A stretch of DNA of 64,000 bases, taken from positions 984,501 to 1,048,500 of the forward strand of contig NZ_MLQS01000001.1 in assembly GCF_001866055.1 (NCBI RefSeq), written 5' to 3'. The notes under the pieces were generated by a model. The model was not told the DNA's origin. It made no database searches and saw only the letters and a list, made by a program, of their open reading frames with translations. This document shows positions 31,471 through 39,862 of the stretch, piece after piece (the first letter of the stretch is position 1; each line of letters begins with the position of its first letter). The translations under genes and the position numbers were made by a program. The DNA comes from Anaerobacillus alkalidiazotrophicus. Lineage in GTDB: Bacteria > Bacillota > Bacilli > Bacillales_H > Anaerobacillaceae.

Positions 31471-31616
31471 CGTTTATCAGAGGATGAAGTAACTTCTTTA
31501 TATGTATTAAAATAACGTAACGTTACTAATATTTACTTGTAACCTTAAACTCTAGCACATGCTATACTTAAATAGTAATTGAAATGTGTGATATTGTCGT
31601 AGAGTTGGGGGTTGTA

Positions 31617-31865
31617 ATGATGGATAACGATAACAATCATATAAAGCTATTAAAAGATAAAGTAACTGATTACAAGAGATTTGCTTTTATTTTGTTAGCA
31701 TTAACTACTTTTATGTTTGTTGGATTACTGGTTCCTAACGAAGGTGCAACTCAAATTCAACATATTCTGCTAATAGGATTAAGTATATGTGCAATTTTAT
31801 GTGCTATGTTTTTTCATAGAAAAGCAATGAAGTTTCAAGAACAGTTATACAGTGATGAACAATAA
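31617..31865 (+). CDS. yrhC: YrhC-family small membrane protein
   Basis: About 82 residues with two hydrophobic helices (FAFILLALTTFMFVGLLVP and HILLIGLSICAILCAMFF). Length and pattern fit YrhC. ATG 31617 (or 31620) after TTGGGGGTTG; an upstream in-frame start lacks support. Function unknown. A hairpin terminator (AAACTCT...AGAGTTTTTTT, 31864-31893) follows. Confidence 0.75.
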   Translation: MMDNDNNHIKLLKDKVTDYKRFAFILLALTTFMFVGLLVPNEGATQIQHILLIGLSICAILCAMFFHRKAMKFQEQLYSDEQ

Positions 31866-31917
31866 ACTCTACCCAATAATGGGAGAGTTTTTTTCTTACA
31901 AGGTAAGAAAGTATAAA

Positions 31918-32091
31918 ATTTCTAACTTAGAAACTGTCTAGCTCCAGCGCCCTATCGACTAGAAAGCTTCCTTCGTCTCGTCTACGATAAGTCGAGAACG
32001 AAAGTCTAACGACTTTCGATCCTCCTAATATCTCACTCGACTCAGTCCAGCTTATTACGTCGATGAGCAAGGGCGCTTGCGCTTTTCTTAG
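31918..32091 (+). repeat. Interspersed multi-block repeat, copy D (variant)
   Basis: Begins AACTTAGAAACTGTCTAGCT and ends GAGCAAGGGCGCTTGCGCTT. The middle differs from copies A-C and contains AAGTCGAGAACGAAAGTC, resembling the remnant at about 21475. Not coding. Confidence 0.7.
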
Positions 32092-32214
32092 ATTACCCAA
32101 CTAAATTATTGTGTTAGTTAGGTCAACTAAGAAAAAAATAACTATCTCATCATATTTATGGTAAAATATGATAATCACAACTTAAATCATTTGAGAAAAG
32201 GGAGGAAGTGCTTT

Positions 32215-32457
32215 ATGAAATTAAAAGTATTAACACCAATTTTTGCTGAGTCAGCTAGTAAATTAGTGAATGTAGCTAGTAAGTATGAAAGTACAATCCT
32301 AATTAAAAAGAATCATTGGGTCGTTGATGCAAAGAGTTTATTAGGCTTACTAGCCCTTGCTCTGCAACCTGGTCAAGTCGTAGAGTTAAGTATGGAAGAT
32401 GAAGAAGAACTTGTAACAGTACTTACTGATTTGAAACTTTTTGAAAAAGTGGAATAA
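32215..32457 (+). CDS. HPr-family protein lacking the phosphorylatable histidine
   Basis: 80 residues from ATG 32215 after GGGAGGAA. The fold pattern of HPr is clear (KLVNVASKYESTILIKK, DAKSLLGLLALALQPGQVVEL). Where HPr has I-H-A-R-P-A this protein has I-F-A-E-S-A, so the PTS histidine and its arginine are gone. The regulatory serine position (AKSLLGLL, residue 42) is kept. That combination suggests a regulatory, Crh-like role rather than phosphotransfer, which is an inference. Confidence 0.8.
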   Translation: MKLKVLTPIFAESASKLVNVASKYESTILIKKNHWVVDAKSLLGLLALALQPGQVVELSMEDEEELVTVLTDLKLFEKVE

Positions 32458-32458
32458 A

Positions 32459-32533
32459 CAAGAAAAGCGCAAGCGCCTTGGTCACGAGCGAAAGGCGCTG
32501 AAGCTAGACAGTTTCCAAGTTAGAAATTTATAA
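32459..32533 (-). repeat. Interspersed multi-block repeat, copy E (inverted, short)
   Basis: Reverse complement of the family ends: AAGAAAAGCGCAAGCGCCTT at the left and AGACAGTTTCCAAGTTAGAA at the right, with the interior deleted to about 25 bp. It starts two bases after the HPr-like stop. Confidence 0.8.
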
Positions 32534-32546
32534 ATTCTGATACTAT

Positions 32547-32594
32547 AAAAAAGGTGTTAAAACTCTAATTAAAGAGTTTTAACACCTTTTTTTA
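32547..32594 (+). terminator. Perfect long terminator hairpin
   Basis: AAAAAAGGTGTTAAAACTCT and its exact complement flank a 5-nt loop, followed by T7. Works in both directions. Confidence 0.9.
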
Positions 32595-32739
32595 TGATAA
32601 ATATTCTCTTGGTAGAAAATCGTCATTTTTATTAGTTGTGAACATTTATCAAAAATTTATAAAAATACTTGATATTATATGCATGGAAAGAATATAATGA
32701 CATTGAAAATTATTATCAATGAGTGGAGGTAGGAATGAC

Positions 32740-32901
32740 ATGGTTTATCTTTTGATCAGTTTAACAATAGTCGTATATTTTCTCATTGTCATCCGTATTT
32801 TTCATGGGATTAATGATGAAAAAACCATTTCTATCGTTTCCAAGGTCAAGAATTTTTTTAAAGCAAATAGTATGAATACGTTTAAAACGAATATAAAATA
32901 G
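32740..32901 (+). CDS. Small single-pass membrane protein, unknown
   Basis: 53 residues from ATG 32740 after GTGGAGGTAGG. One N-terminal hydrophobic helix (VYLLISLTIVVYFLIVIRIF) and a basic cytoplasmic tail. Well-placed ribosome site and its own terminator support a real gene. I do not recognise the family. Confidence 0.5.
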   Translation: MVYLLISLTIVVYFLIVIRIFHGINDEKTISIVSKVKNFFKANSMNTFKTNIK

Positions 32902-32932
32902 GTAAGCTGAATAATAGCTTACCTATTTTTTG
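32896..32932 (+). terminator. Terminator of the small membrane protein gene
   Basis: AATAGGTAAGCT, 7-nt loop, AGCTTACCTATTTTTT. Overlaps the stop codon. Confidence 0.85.
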
Positions 32933-33079
32933 TTATTGTAAAAGTTACAACATTAGGATGAACGAGGATGTAAAACAAATTCTTGATAGGTCATTTTTCT
33001 TGTGAATAACATAAAATGTTGGTACGATAACTTTAGGATCATTATTTTCTAATGGTTAAATTTTTTTAGAGGTGAAAAA

Positions 33080-33361
33080 ATGAAAATTACAGATGAAGCT
33101 AAGTCATTCATTCAAGGAATTCTTGATGAAAACAATGCAAAAGGGATTAAAGTAATTTTTGCAGGAATGGGCTGAGGTGGCCCTAAATTAGGACTGTCTC
33201 TGGATGAGGCAGCAGATGAGGACATTATTGAAACAATTAATGGAATTCAAGTTGCATTTGAAAAAAGTGTATTGGAACAAACGAAAGTATTAACCTTAGA
33301 TTTCCAACAAACACCAGAAGGGTCTGGATTAGTTATGGTTGGAGTTAATGATTGTTGTTAA
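33080..33361 (+). CDS. HesB-like selenoprotein (in-frame TGA decoded as selenocysteine)
   Basis: 93 codons from ATG 33080 (site AGAGGTGAAAAA) to TAA 33359, interrupted only by TGA at 33173-33175, codon 32. Translation on both sides is HesB/IscA-like in one frame: MKITDEAKSFIQGILDE, then FAGMG-U-GGPKLGLSLDEA, then VAFEKSVLEQTKVLTLDF, ending NDCC. The Sec stands where family members have cysteine before GGPKLGL. A hairpin 18 nt after the TGA fits a bacterial SECIS. A conventional caller would miss or break it. Family members bind iron-sulfur or metals; the redox role here is not known. Confidence 0.85.
33194..33212 (+). promoter_or_regulatory. Candidate bacterial SECIS hairpin
   Basis: CTGTCTC pairs fully with GAGGCAG (one G-U pair) around the 5-nt loop TGGAT. 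It starts 18 nt after the UGA, inside the usual 16-37 nt window for bacterial SECIS elements, and has a G-rich apical loop as SelB-binding hairpins do. Confidence 0.6.
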
Positions 33362-33367
33362 TAATTA

Positions 33368-33397
33368 GAGCTAACCTCTTGTGGGTTAGCTTTTTTA
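33368..33397 (+). terminator. Terminator of the selenoprotein gene
   Basis: GAGCTAACC, 6-nt loop, GGGTTAGCTTTTTT, starting seven nt after the TAA at 33359. This supports reading through the TGA to that stop. Confidence 0.88.
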
Positions 33398-33403
33398 CAG
33401 TAC

Positions 33404-33530
33404 AGAATTTATAAGTTTCTAACTTGGAAACTATCTAGCGCAAGCAGCCACGAGCTCGGTCACTTTAGTCAAGTTTCTGACCTCAATGACTTCTTGGATT
33501 CCTTCTTAGATAAAACCTAAGTATTATCAG
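33404..33530 (+). repeat. Interspersed multi-block repeat, copy F (degenerate)
   Basis: Opens TTCTAACTTGGAAACTATCT and AGCGCAAGCAGCCACGAGCT, then TCACTTTAGTCAAGTTTCTG, like the left half of copies A and B. The right half is lost or diverged. 33531-33790 shows no gene. Confidence 0.65.
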
Positions 33531-33811
33531 TTGGTTGATATCAAGATCGGCTACTTCAAATTATTGATGTAGAGTTAGCTTTTGATAAACGGAGAAATAT
33601 ATGGTAAATTAATACGAAAATTAATAAAGTTATTCATGAATCATTGAGATTATCCTTTATCTCATATCGATTCGTAGTTTTACTTCTACCCCAACTATCT
33701 TCTCTAATTTTCTTAAGTTTTGATGTGCGATAGTAGACGTAGCTTAGGTTAGGATAGAATATTATGAAACGAACGGTTAGAAATTAGCCAATTTATTAGG
33801 AGGTTTTATAC

Positions 33812-34519
33812 ATGAGTGTACATATTGGTGCAAATGAAAATGAAATAGCTGAATCAATTTTATTACCAGGAGATCCGTTACGAGCCAAATTTATTGCTGA
33901 GAAATTCCTTGAGAACCCAAAATGCTACAATGAAGTACGTGGTATGCTTGGCTACACAGGTACTTATAAAGGAAAACGTGTTTCTGTTCAAGGAACGGGT
34001 ATGGGGATCCCTTCAATTTCAATTTATGCTCAAGAATTAATGCAAAGCTATGGAGTGAAAAATTTAATTCGGGTAGGAACATGTGGCGCAATTCAAGAAG
34101 ATGTAAAGGTAAGAGATTTAATTATTGCTATGAGCGCTTCTACTGACTCAGCGGTAAATAAAATTCGTTTTAAAGGAATTGATTTTGCACCTACTGCAAA
34201 TTTTGATTTGTTAAAAGCGGCTTATGATATTGCAGTGCAGAGAAACAAACAAGTTAACGTTGGTAGTGTATTTACAAGCGACACTTTTTACAACGAAGAC
34301 AAAGAAGCTGTCCAAAATTGGGCTAAACATGGAATTTTAGCGCTTGAGATGGAAACAGCCGCTTTATATACACTCGCTGCAAAGTTTGGAGTAAAAGCAC
34401 TTTCGATTTTGACAGTTAGTGACCATGTATTAACTGGGGAAGAAACGTCTGCAGAAGAACGTCAAAAAACATTTGGTGAAATGGTAGAAATAGCTTTAGA
34501 TACTGCAATTCAGTTTTAA
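33812..34519 (+). CDS. deoD: Purine nucleoside phosphorylase DeoD
   Basis: 235 residues after AGGAGG. Hexameric PNP signatures: [17 protein letters not shown] near residue 18, [17 protein letters not shown] near 62, RVGTCGAIQ near 86, and [17 protein letters not shown] near 177 with the purine-binding aspartate in [11 protein letters not shown] near 201. Splits purine (deoxy)nucleosides with phosphate for salvage. Confidence 0.95.
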   Translation: MSVHIGANENEIAESILLPGDPLRAKFIAEKFLENPKCYNEVRGMLGYTGTYKGKRVSVQGTGMGIPSISIYAQELMQSYGVKNLIRVGTCGAIQEDVKVRDLIIAMSASTDSAVNKIRFKGIDFAPTANFDLLKAAYDIAVQRNKQVNVGSVFTSDTFYNEDKEAVQNWAKHGILALEMETAALYTLAAKFGVKALSILTVSDHVLTGEETSAEERQKTFGEMVEIALDTAIQF

Positions 34520-34525
34520 AAACAT

Positions 34526-34562
34526 AAAAGCGAAGGGGTTGATTTAGGCACCCTCGCTTTTA
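34526..34562 (+). terminator. Terminator of deoD
   Basis: AAAAGCGAAGGG pairs with CCCTCGCTTTT around a loop of about 13 nt. Confidence 0.8.
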
Positions 34563-34620
34563 TAAAAATATCTTAAGACCTACTCCAACAAGACCAACGG
34601 CGTTACGTATAACCATAATT

Positions 34621-34832
34621 TTAACCTCGATATTTTTTTTTGAGTACTTCTTGAGTTATTAGGTTTTCTTTCTTGATAGTATCTTGAATAAGTACGATTA
34701 TTTTTTCTTCTTTAGGTAGGTTGTCGATCGATTAATTATATTTTCTGTTTTTTCTAAAGTAGGAACCTCCTCTAATAAAGTAACTTTTGTTTTTAATTCA
34801 TAAATTTCTTCATTTCTTTCTTTTTTTTTCAA
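34621..34832 (-). pseudogene. Frameshifted small coiled-coil gene, unknown
   Basis: Reading the minus strand from TTG 34832 (after AGGTGGGTG) gives MKKKERNEEIYELKTKVTLL, then LEEVPTLEKTENIINRS. The same strand then continues in another frame as IDNLPKEEKIIVLIQDTIKK and ENLITQEVLKKKYRG before a stop at 34621. One indel near the AATCGATCGAC segment would rejoin it to about 70 residues. Helical, charged, no recognised family. Confidence 0.4.
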
Positions 34833-35070
34833 TTAATTCACCCACCTGTTAAAAATACACCCCCATACGTTCGTTGTTTGCAAAGTAATTCTGTATGAAA
34901 CGGACATGTGTCATTAAGTTGGTTACAGATATCTATAGTTGTTATAGTAGTCTTAAAGTGACAACAGTTTATAAAAATTTTAAAATTTTAGTAGCCCTTT
35001 TTTATTTGTACAGACACACAAAAGCTTATCTCAACATAAATATAGAATAAATGCTTTTGGAGGTGAGCTA

Positions 35071-35478
35071 ATGTCTAGTATTATTGCAGCGCTCGGCTAT
35101 TTCTTCAAAGAATTTATCTTTTTTGTTTCTTTTGTAAAAAACAATGCATTCCCACAGCCATTAAAAGAGGAAGAAGAACAAAAGTATCTAAAGCTTATGG
35201 CAGAAGGTGATGAAATAGCAAGAAATCGACTGATTGAGCATAACCTTCGACTCGTAGCACATATAGTTAAAAAATTTGAGAATACACGTGAAGATAACGA
35301 GGATTTAATATCCATCGGTACGATTGGATTAATGAAAGCAATTGATAGCTATTCAACTGGAAAAGGAACAAAATTGGCCACATACGCAGCACGATGTATT
35401 GAGAATGAAATTCTAATGTCAGTAGAGAGCGTAAAAAATTGTAAATTGAATGCATTGGACAGCTCACCTATTTCATAA
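35071..35478 (+). pseudogene. sigK: Sigma-K N-terminal fragment (spoIVCB-like), interrupted by skin-like element
   Basis: Codons 1-116 (to 35418) are SigK: a hydrophobic pro-sequence of about 20 residues ([20 protein letters not shown]), then NNAFPQPL and region 2 ([52 protein letters not shown]). After ILM the frame leaves the sigma factor and runs 19 foreign codons to a stop. SigK drives late mother-cell sporulation genes. The continuation [17 protein letters not shown] is at 57969. This break point matches the B. subtilis skin insertion. Excision would restore codons 1-143; see the second break at 58052. Confidence 0.93.
35407..35418 (+). other. Left recombination core of the skin-like element
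   Basis: GAAATTCTAATG, the last four intact sigK codons. Eleven of 12 bases match the right core at 57960-57971. Joining either core gives the uninterrupted SigK sequence [14 protein letters not shown]. Confidence 0.8.
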
Positions 35479-35504
35479 ATGTATTATTATAGGGGGCTGA
35501 TACT

Positions 35505-35660
35505 ATGAAAATTCAAATTATTGAAGGTCCACTTTCGAAAGAAGCTCGTTCAAGTGCTTATAAATATTTGAAAGAACTTTATCGAAAGGAGAAGCGAAAA
35601 ATCAATGATTGCAATTTACGCTCGAGTATCGACCGAGGAGCAGGCGAAAAACGGTTATAG
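35505..35660 (+). CDS. Small protein overlapping the recombinase start
   Basis: 51 residues from ATG 35505 after AGGGGGC: MKIQIIEGPLSKEARSSAYK, then YLKELYRKEKRKINDC. Its last 56 nt overlap the recombinase gene in another frame, and the recombinase ribosome site (AAAGGAGAAG) lies inside it, so translation may be coupled. Charged and helical, not membrane. Could be a control peptide for recombinase synthesis; this is a guess. No family recognised. Confidence 0.45.
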   Translation: MKIQIIEGPLSKEARSSAYKYLKELYRKEKRKINDCNLRSSIDRGAGEKRL

Positions 35661-37113
35661 TCTAAGTGAACAAATTAGAGCATGTAAACAAAAAGCTGAA
35701 GGAACATTAGGAGTTATGGAATATGTTGATGAAGGTTTGTCTGGAGAATTTCTGGATAGACCTGCACTAACAAGGTTAAGAAAAGATATAAAGGAAGGTA
35801 TTATTGAAAGAGTTATTTGTTTAGATCCAGACCGTCTTTCTCGTAAACTCATGAACCAGCTTATTTTATCAGAGGAAATAGAAAAAAAGGCTCATCTGAT
35901 CTTCGTAAATGGAGAGTATAAACGAACTCCGGAAGGGATGCTCTTCTACCAGATGCGAGGAGCAATCGCCGAATTTGAAAAGGCAAAAATTACAGAACGG
36001 ATGAGTAGAGGGCGTAGAGAGAAAGCAAGAATAGGAAAAGTGTTACGTGATTTTCAAGTATATGGCTATAACTATAATAAAGAAAATGAACAATTTGAGG
36101 TTAATGAATATGAAGCTAAAGTCGTCAAGTTAATCTTTGAATTGTTTACAAAGCCAAATGATATGGTTGAAGGAGTAAACGGAATTGCTAAATATTTAAC
36201 AAATCAAGGCATTCCAACAAAGCGAAATGCAAAGCAGTGGCATAGACAAGTTGTTAGGCAACTTTTGATGAATAGGGCATATGTAGGAGAATTTTATCAA
36301 AATCGATGGAATACGGAAGGCATGTTAGGCAACAGATACAAAAGTGAAGATGAGCGAATAAAAATGACTGAACGACCTAAGGAAGAATGGATTGCAGTAT
36401 CTTGTCCAGTAATAATTGATAAAGAACAATTTGAACACGCCCAGGCATTACTTAATCAATCTCGTAGACGTTGGAGTGGGATGAGTAAAAATGAATATCT
36501 TTTAAGTGGTCTTGTTCGTTGTGCAGAATGTGGTAATACGATGACCGGAAGGAAGCAAAAAAACTGGGGAACATACGTATTTGAATACACTGATGTAAAA
36601 AATACAGCCGGAGCAAAACACAAAGGTTGTGGAAATCATATTAGGTGTGAAGAACTAGACATTGTTGTTTGGGAAAAGATAAAAGGATGGTTAAATAATC
36701 CAGAGGAGATTGCAGCAAGCAAAGAAGAAGAAAGTAATAATGTCCTTTTTGAAGAAGTTGAGCTTGAGAGGTTAACTAAAGAAATTGAACGCATTAATAA
36801 AGGCAAACAGCGACTACTAACTCTAATAATGGAAGATAATGATGATTTATTAATTGCTGATGTAAGGCAAAAGTTAAAAGACATAAATGAAAGTGAAAAG
36901 CAATTATTTCAACAGAAAGAGAAAATAGAAATGGAATTAATGTCACATCAACAATTAGATGTAAATGAAAATATAATAAAAAAAGCTTCCGAATACTACT
37001 TGGGGTTAGCTTCGGAAGAAATCTCAATTGACATAAAAAAGGAACTTATTAGAAGTGTAGTAAAAGAAATAAGGGTATCCCATGAAAAGAATGTTGATAT
37101 ATACACACTTTAA
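35605..37113 (+). CDS. spoIVCA: Site-specific serine recombinase SpoIVCA-like (sigK rearrangement)
   Basis: 502 residues, the length of B. subtilis SpoIVCA (500). Resolvase domain at the N-terminus with catalytic serine in YARVSTEEQ (residue 9) and CLDPDRLSRKLMNQLIL near 71. Recombinase domain WHRQVVRQLLMNRAYVGEF near 213. Zinc ribbon LSGLVRCAECGNTMTGRK near 298, with a later CG...C pair. Coiled coil near 385-455. It should excise the element in the mother cell to rebuild sigK, and needs no helper for excision in B. subtilis. Located just inside the sigK break. Confidence 0.94.
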   Translation: MIAIYARVSTEEQAKNGYSLSEQIRACKQKAEGTLGVMEYVDEGLSGEFLDRPALTRLRKDIKEGIIERVICLDPDRLSRKLMNQLILSEEIEKKAHLIFVNGEYKRTPEGMLFYQMRGAIAEFEKAKITERMSRGRREKARIGKVLRDFQVYGYNYNKENEQFEVNEYEAKVVKLIFELFTKPNDMVEGVNGIAKYLTNQGIPTKRNAKQWHRQVVRQLLMNRAYVGEFYQNRWNTEGMLGNRYKSEDERIKMTERPKEEWIAVSCPVIIDKEQFEHAQALLNQSRRRWSGMSKNEYLLSGLVRCAECGNTMTGRKQKNWGTYVFEYTDVKNTAGAKHKGCGNHIRCEELDIVVWEKIKGWLNNPEEIAASKEEESNNVLFEEVELERLTKEIERINKGKQRLLTLIMEDNDDLLIADVRQKLKDINESEKQLFQQKEKIEMELMSHQQLDVNENIIKKASEYYLGLASEEISIDIKKELIRSVVKEIRVSHEKNVDIYTL

Positions 37114-37123
37114 CTATATTACA

Positions 37124-37152
37124 GAAGAGGAACCTTTTTCTGTTCCTCTTCT
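37124..37152 (+). terminator. Terminator of the recombinase gene
   Basis: GAAGAGGAAC, loop CTTTTTCT, GTTCCTCTTC; perfect 10-bp stem. Confidence 0.8.
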
Positions 37153-37220
37153 GTTATTCTTTATAAAAAAATTACGAGATAATTAACTTTATATTCTAGT
37201 AGAAATGAAAGGAATTAACT

Positions 37221-37547
37221 ATGGAACAATCTATGCAAAAGTCGTATAAATTATTACAGCAAAATCAAACTATGCAACTTAAATTAATCGAAGAGCAAAG
37301 GTCACTGATAAGTGAATTAATCTCTGCTTCAAGTCAAAATAATTTTGAATCATTATTGGAGCAATTTTACGATCGTAAAGTACGCCAACAAAGAATTGAG
37401 GACACACATAGCAAGCGAACATTTTATATTGAGAATGAACTATTGCTAAAGTTGGACAAGCTTTGCCAAGATGAACAAGGAAAGCAAATTAATGGGATGA
37501 AAACCTTCATTTTAAATAAGTCGCTCAAGATTATACTTGAGGAATAA
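37221..37547 (+). CDS. Small DNA-binding-like protein (ribbon-helix-helix-like C-terminus)
   Basis: 108 residues, glutamine-rich helical N-terminus (SYKLLQQNQTMQLKLIEEQR). The C-terminal 45 residues, beginning TFYIENELLLKLDKLCQDE, look like a ribbon-helix-helix unit (one strand, then two helices NGMKTFILNKSLKIILEE). Such proteins are copy-control or partition regulators in plasmid-like elements. It stands between the recombinase and the primase genes. Assignment to that fold is by eye only. Confidence 0.5.
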   Translation: MEQSMQKSYKLLQQNQTMQLKLIEEQRSLISELISASSQNNFESLLEQFYDRKVRQQRIEDTHSKRTFYIENELLLKLDKLCQDEQGKQINGMKTFILNKSLKIILEE

Positions 37548-37691
37548 TTGATGAGGCACTCTCTTTTATGAGGGTGCCTTTTCTATAGGCTCAAAAAAAA
37601 TTCAAACTTTTTGAGAAAGATACGAATAGTTATTTTCATAATTTCATATATCAAAGAGTGCAAGTAAATTAATCAGGAAGGGGGTTAGAAT

Positions 37692-38270
37692 ATCACCTGG
37701 CTTGATGATGTGAAAGCAAATGTTCCAATTGTAGAAATTGCTGAAAGGTATTTAAAAGTTAAAAGAAGAGGGAAAAATTTTGTTGCGCTATGTCCTTTTC
37801 ATAGCGAAAGAACTCCCTCATTTACTATGAACCCAAGAACTAACAAATATCGCTGTTTCGGTTGTGGCATTTACGGATCGCAAATTGACCTTTATGCGCA
37901 TTTCAATGAACTTTCCTTTGTTGACGCAGCAAAACTTTTGGCTAAGGAGTATGCAATTGTACAGCAAAATGAAACTGTCCAGGAGAAAAACGAACGAGCA
38001 TTTAAAAATGAACTAGCGAACGCAGTCCACCAAAAAAAGCACGAGTTATTTTTGGAATTAATATGGATATTGGACAACCTTAAGATGGTCAGAAGGAGCG
38101 TGAAAAATATGAGCCAGGTTGAAGCGCTAGAACAATATTATCATCTTGAAGTGATCTTGGAATATTTGCTTGATCTTTTAACTAACGGTGAATTAAATGA
38201 AGAAGAACTCTTAGATTTAGTCATTTACATTCATAATTTAATTGAAAAAGGTCGAAGGAGTTGTTACTGA
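37692..38270 (+). CDS. CHC2 zinc-finger primase-like protein
   Basis: About 192 residues. CHC2 DNA-primase zinc finger: FVALCPFHSERTPSFTMNP then YRCFGCGIYGSQIDLY (cysteines and histidine spaced as in DnaG zinc-binding domains). No TOPRIM domain follows; the C-terminus is helical. The reading frame opens just after TAG 37686. The only good ribosome site, AGGAAGGGGG (37675-37684), stands 7 nt before an in-frame ATC at 37692 giving x-TWLDDVKANVPIVEIAERYL; GTG 37710 is the first standard start but has no site. Its TGA overlaps the next gene's ATG. Confidence 0.75.
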   Translation: MTWLDDVKANVPIVEIAERYLKVKRRGKNFVALCPFHSERTPSFTMNPRTNKYRCFGCGIYGSQIDLYAHFNELSFVDAAKLLAKEYAIVQQNETVQEKNERAFKNELANAVHQKKHELFLELIWILDNLKMVRRSVKNMSQVEALEQYYHLEVILEYLLDLLTNGELNEEELLDLVIYIHNLIEKGRRSCY

Positions 38271-39862
38271 TGAAAATTGATCCAAAAAAAATACAAGATG
38301 CTTTTAATAATAAAACTCCAGAGGAAAAGGATATGCTCCTAGGGGAATTAGGATTAAAAAATAGAAGCACTTCCCAAGACGAAAAGTGCGCAAAAGAAAC
38401 TCGTGTTTCTCAATATAATTATAGCAAAAAATCCGAGAATAATAAAGGCAGCTCGAATCCTCAAAGCAGTAGGTTTCCTTTAACTGATCTAGGAAACGCA
38501 AAACGGTTGGTTGCTAAACACGGTGCCGATATTCGGTATTGCCATAGTCAAAGTGATTGGTACATCTGGAATGGTAGGCACTGGGAGAAAGATGATACTG
38601 GGGAAATTGTTAGACGTGCAAAAGATACGGTTCAATCTATTCAGAAAGAAGCAAAGTGCCCCTCATTAAGCGAAAAGCAGAAAAAGGCATTACTAAATCA
38701 TGCTAGATTATGTGAAAATAAAAGTAAAATTTACAGCATGATTACCCTTGCTCAATCTGAAGAAGGCATACCAATTCGTATTCAAGAGCTAGATAAAGAT
38801 CCGATGCTTTTTAATGTTGAAAACGGTACGCTTAATCTGAATGATGGTAATATATATCCGCATAATAGAAAAGACAAACTTTCAAAAATATCCCCAGTAG
38901 TTTATGACAATAACGCTGAATGTCCCACATGGTTGAGCTTCCTTGAAAAAATAATGGATGGTGATCAGGAAATAATTGGTTATCTCCAACGTGTACTTGG
39001 TTATTCACTTACTGGTTTAGTAACTGAGCAAAAGTTTTGGTTTTTATTTGGATCAGGCGCTAATGGGAAAAGCACATTCCTTGAAACCTTAAGTTATATT
39101 TTAGGTGACTACTGTAAAACGACACCGATGGAGACTTTCATGCGAAAAAACAGTGAAGGAGTACCAAATGATATTGCAGATCTAAAAGGCGCACGTTTCG
39201 TTACGGCAAATGAAACCGAACTAGGTCGTCAATTTGCCGAAAGTAAAATGAAACACCTTACTGGTGGGGAAACTGTCAAGGCACGTTTTTTGTTCAAGGA
39301 ATTTTTTGAGTTTGTCCCACAATTTAAAATTTTTATCGCCGGCAATCATAAGCCGATCATCAAAGAAACCAAGGATGCAATCTGGCGCCGACTTAGACTT
39401 ATACCTTTTACCGTTAGAATCCAAGATCATGAAAAGGATGATAAATTAATAGACAAGCTTAAATCCGAAGCAAGTGGCATATCGAATTGGCTGGTCAAGG
39501 GCTGTTTACTTTGGCAAAGCGAAGGACTAAATTGTCCGGAAAGTGTTATGCAAGTTACCGAAGCGTATCGCCAGGAAATGGATGTTGTACAGAGCTTCGT
39601 TAACGATTGCTGCACGGTTCATCCTCAGCTAAAGGACAGCGCTGCTAACTTGTACGACTGTTACATTGGTTGGGCAAACGATAAAGGAGAATACACCCTC
39701 TCGCAAAAGGCTTTTGGTACAAATCTTAGAGAAAAAGGTTATACCCAAAAAACTATTAATGGACGCAGCCATTGGCAAGGTCTAAAGGTTAAAAGAGAAG
39801 TATTTCAAAATCTAATTAATATCAAAGAAGGACTTTCTAACAAATCTCGTTATTATAGGTAG
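38270..39862 (+). CDS. Phage/plasmid D5-like replicative helicase-primase
   Basis: 530 residues from ATG 38270 (overlapping TGATG; GAAGGAG at 38254). N-terminal D5_N-type region (WYIWNGRHWEKDDTGEIVRR, VENGTLNLNDG). SF3-type ATPase: Walker A FGSGANGKSTFLETL near residue 262, Walker B-like DLKGARFVTANE near 304, and sensor FKIFIAGNHKPII near 351. C-terminal DUF3987/P4-type tail. Typical of phage satellites and integrative elements, where it opens the element's origin. Forms a pair with the CHC2 primase upstream, and a repeat-rich origin candidate follows. Confidence 0.85.
   Translation: MKIDPKKIQDAFNNKTPEEKDMLLGELGLKNRSTSQDEKCAKETRVSQYNYSKKSENNKGSSNPQSSRFPLTDLGNAKRLVAKHGADIRYCHSQSDWYIWNGRHWEKDDTGEIVRRAKDTVQSIQKEAKCPSLSEKQKKALLNHARLCENKSKIYSMITLAQSEEGIPIRIQELDKDPMLFNVENGTLNLNDGNIYPHNRKDKLSKISPVVYDNNAECPTWLSFLEKIMDGDQEIIGYLQRVLGYSLTGLVTEQKFWFLFGSGANGKSTFLETLSYILGDYCKTTPMETFMRKNSEGVPNDIADLKGARFVTANETELGRQFAESKMKHLTGGETVKARFLFKEFFEFVPQFKIFIAGNHKPIIKETKDAIWRRLRLIPFTVRIQDHEKDDKLIDKLKSEASGISNWLVKGCLLWQSEGLNCPESVMQVTEAYRQEMDVVQSFVNDCCTVHPQLKDSAANLYDCYIGWANDKGEYTLSQKAFGTNLREKGYTQKTINGRSHWQGLKVKREVFQNLINIKEGLSNKSRYYR

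Noticed and set aside
34863..34880. SOS box near ACGTTCG at about 34867
   Set aside because: Only one half-site is present; the left CGAA half is missing.
37124..37152. Right attachment site of an internal element after the recombinase
   Set aside because: The inverted repeat is a simple terminator; no direct repeat partner found.
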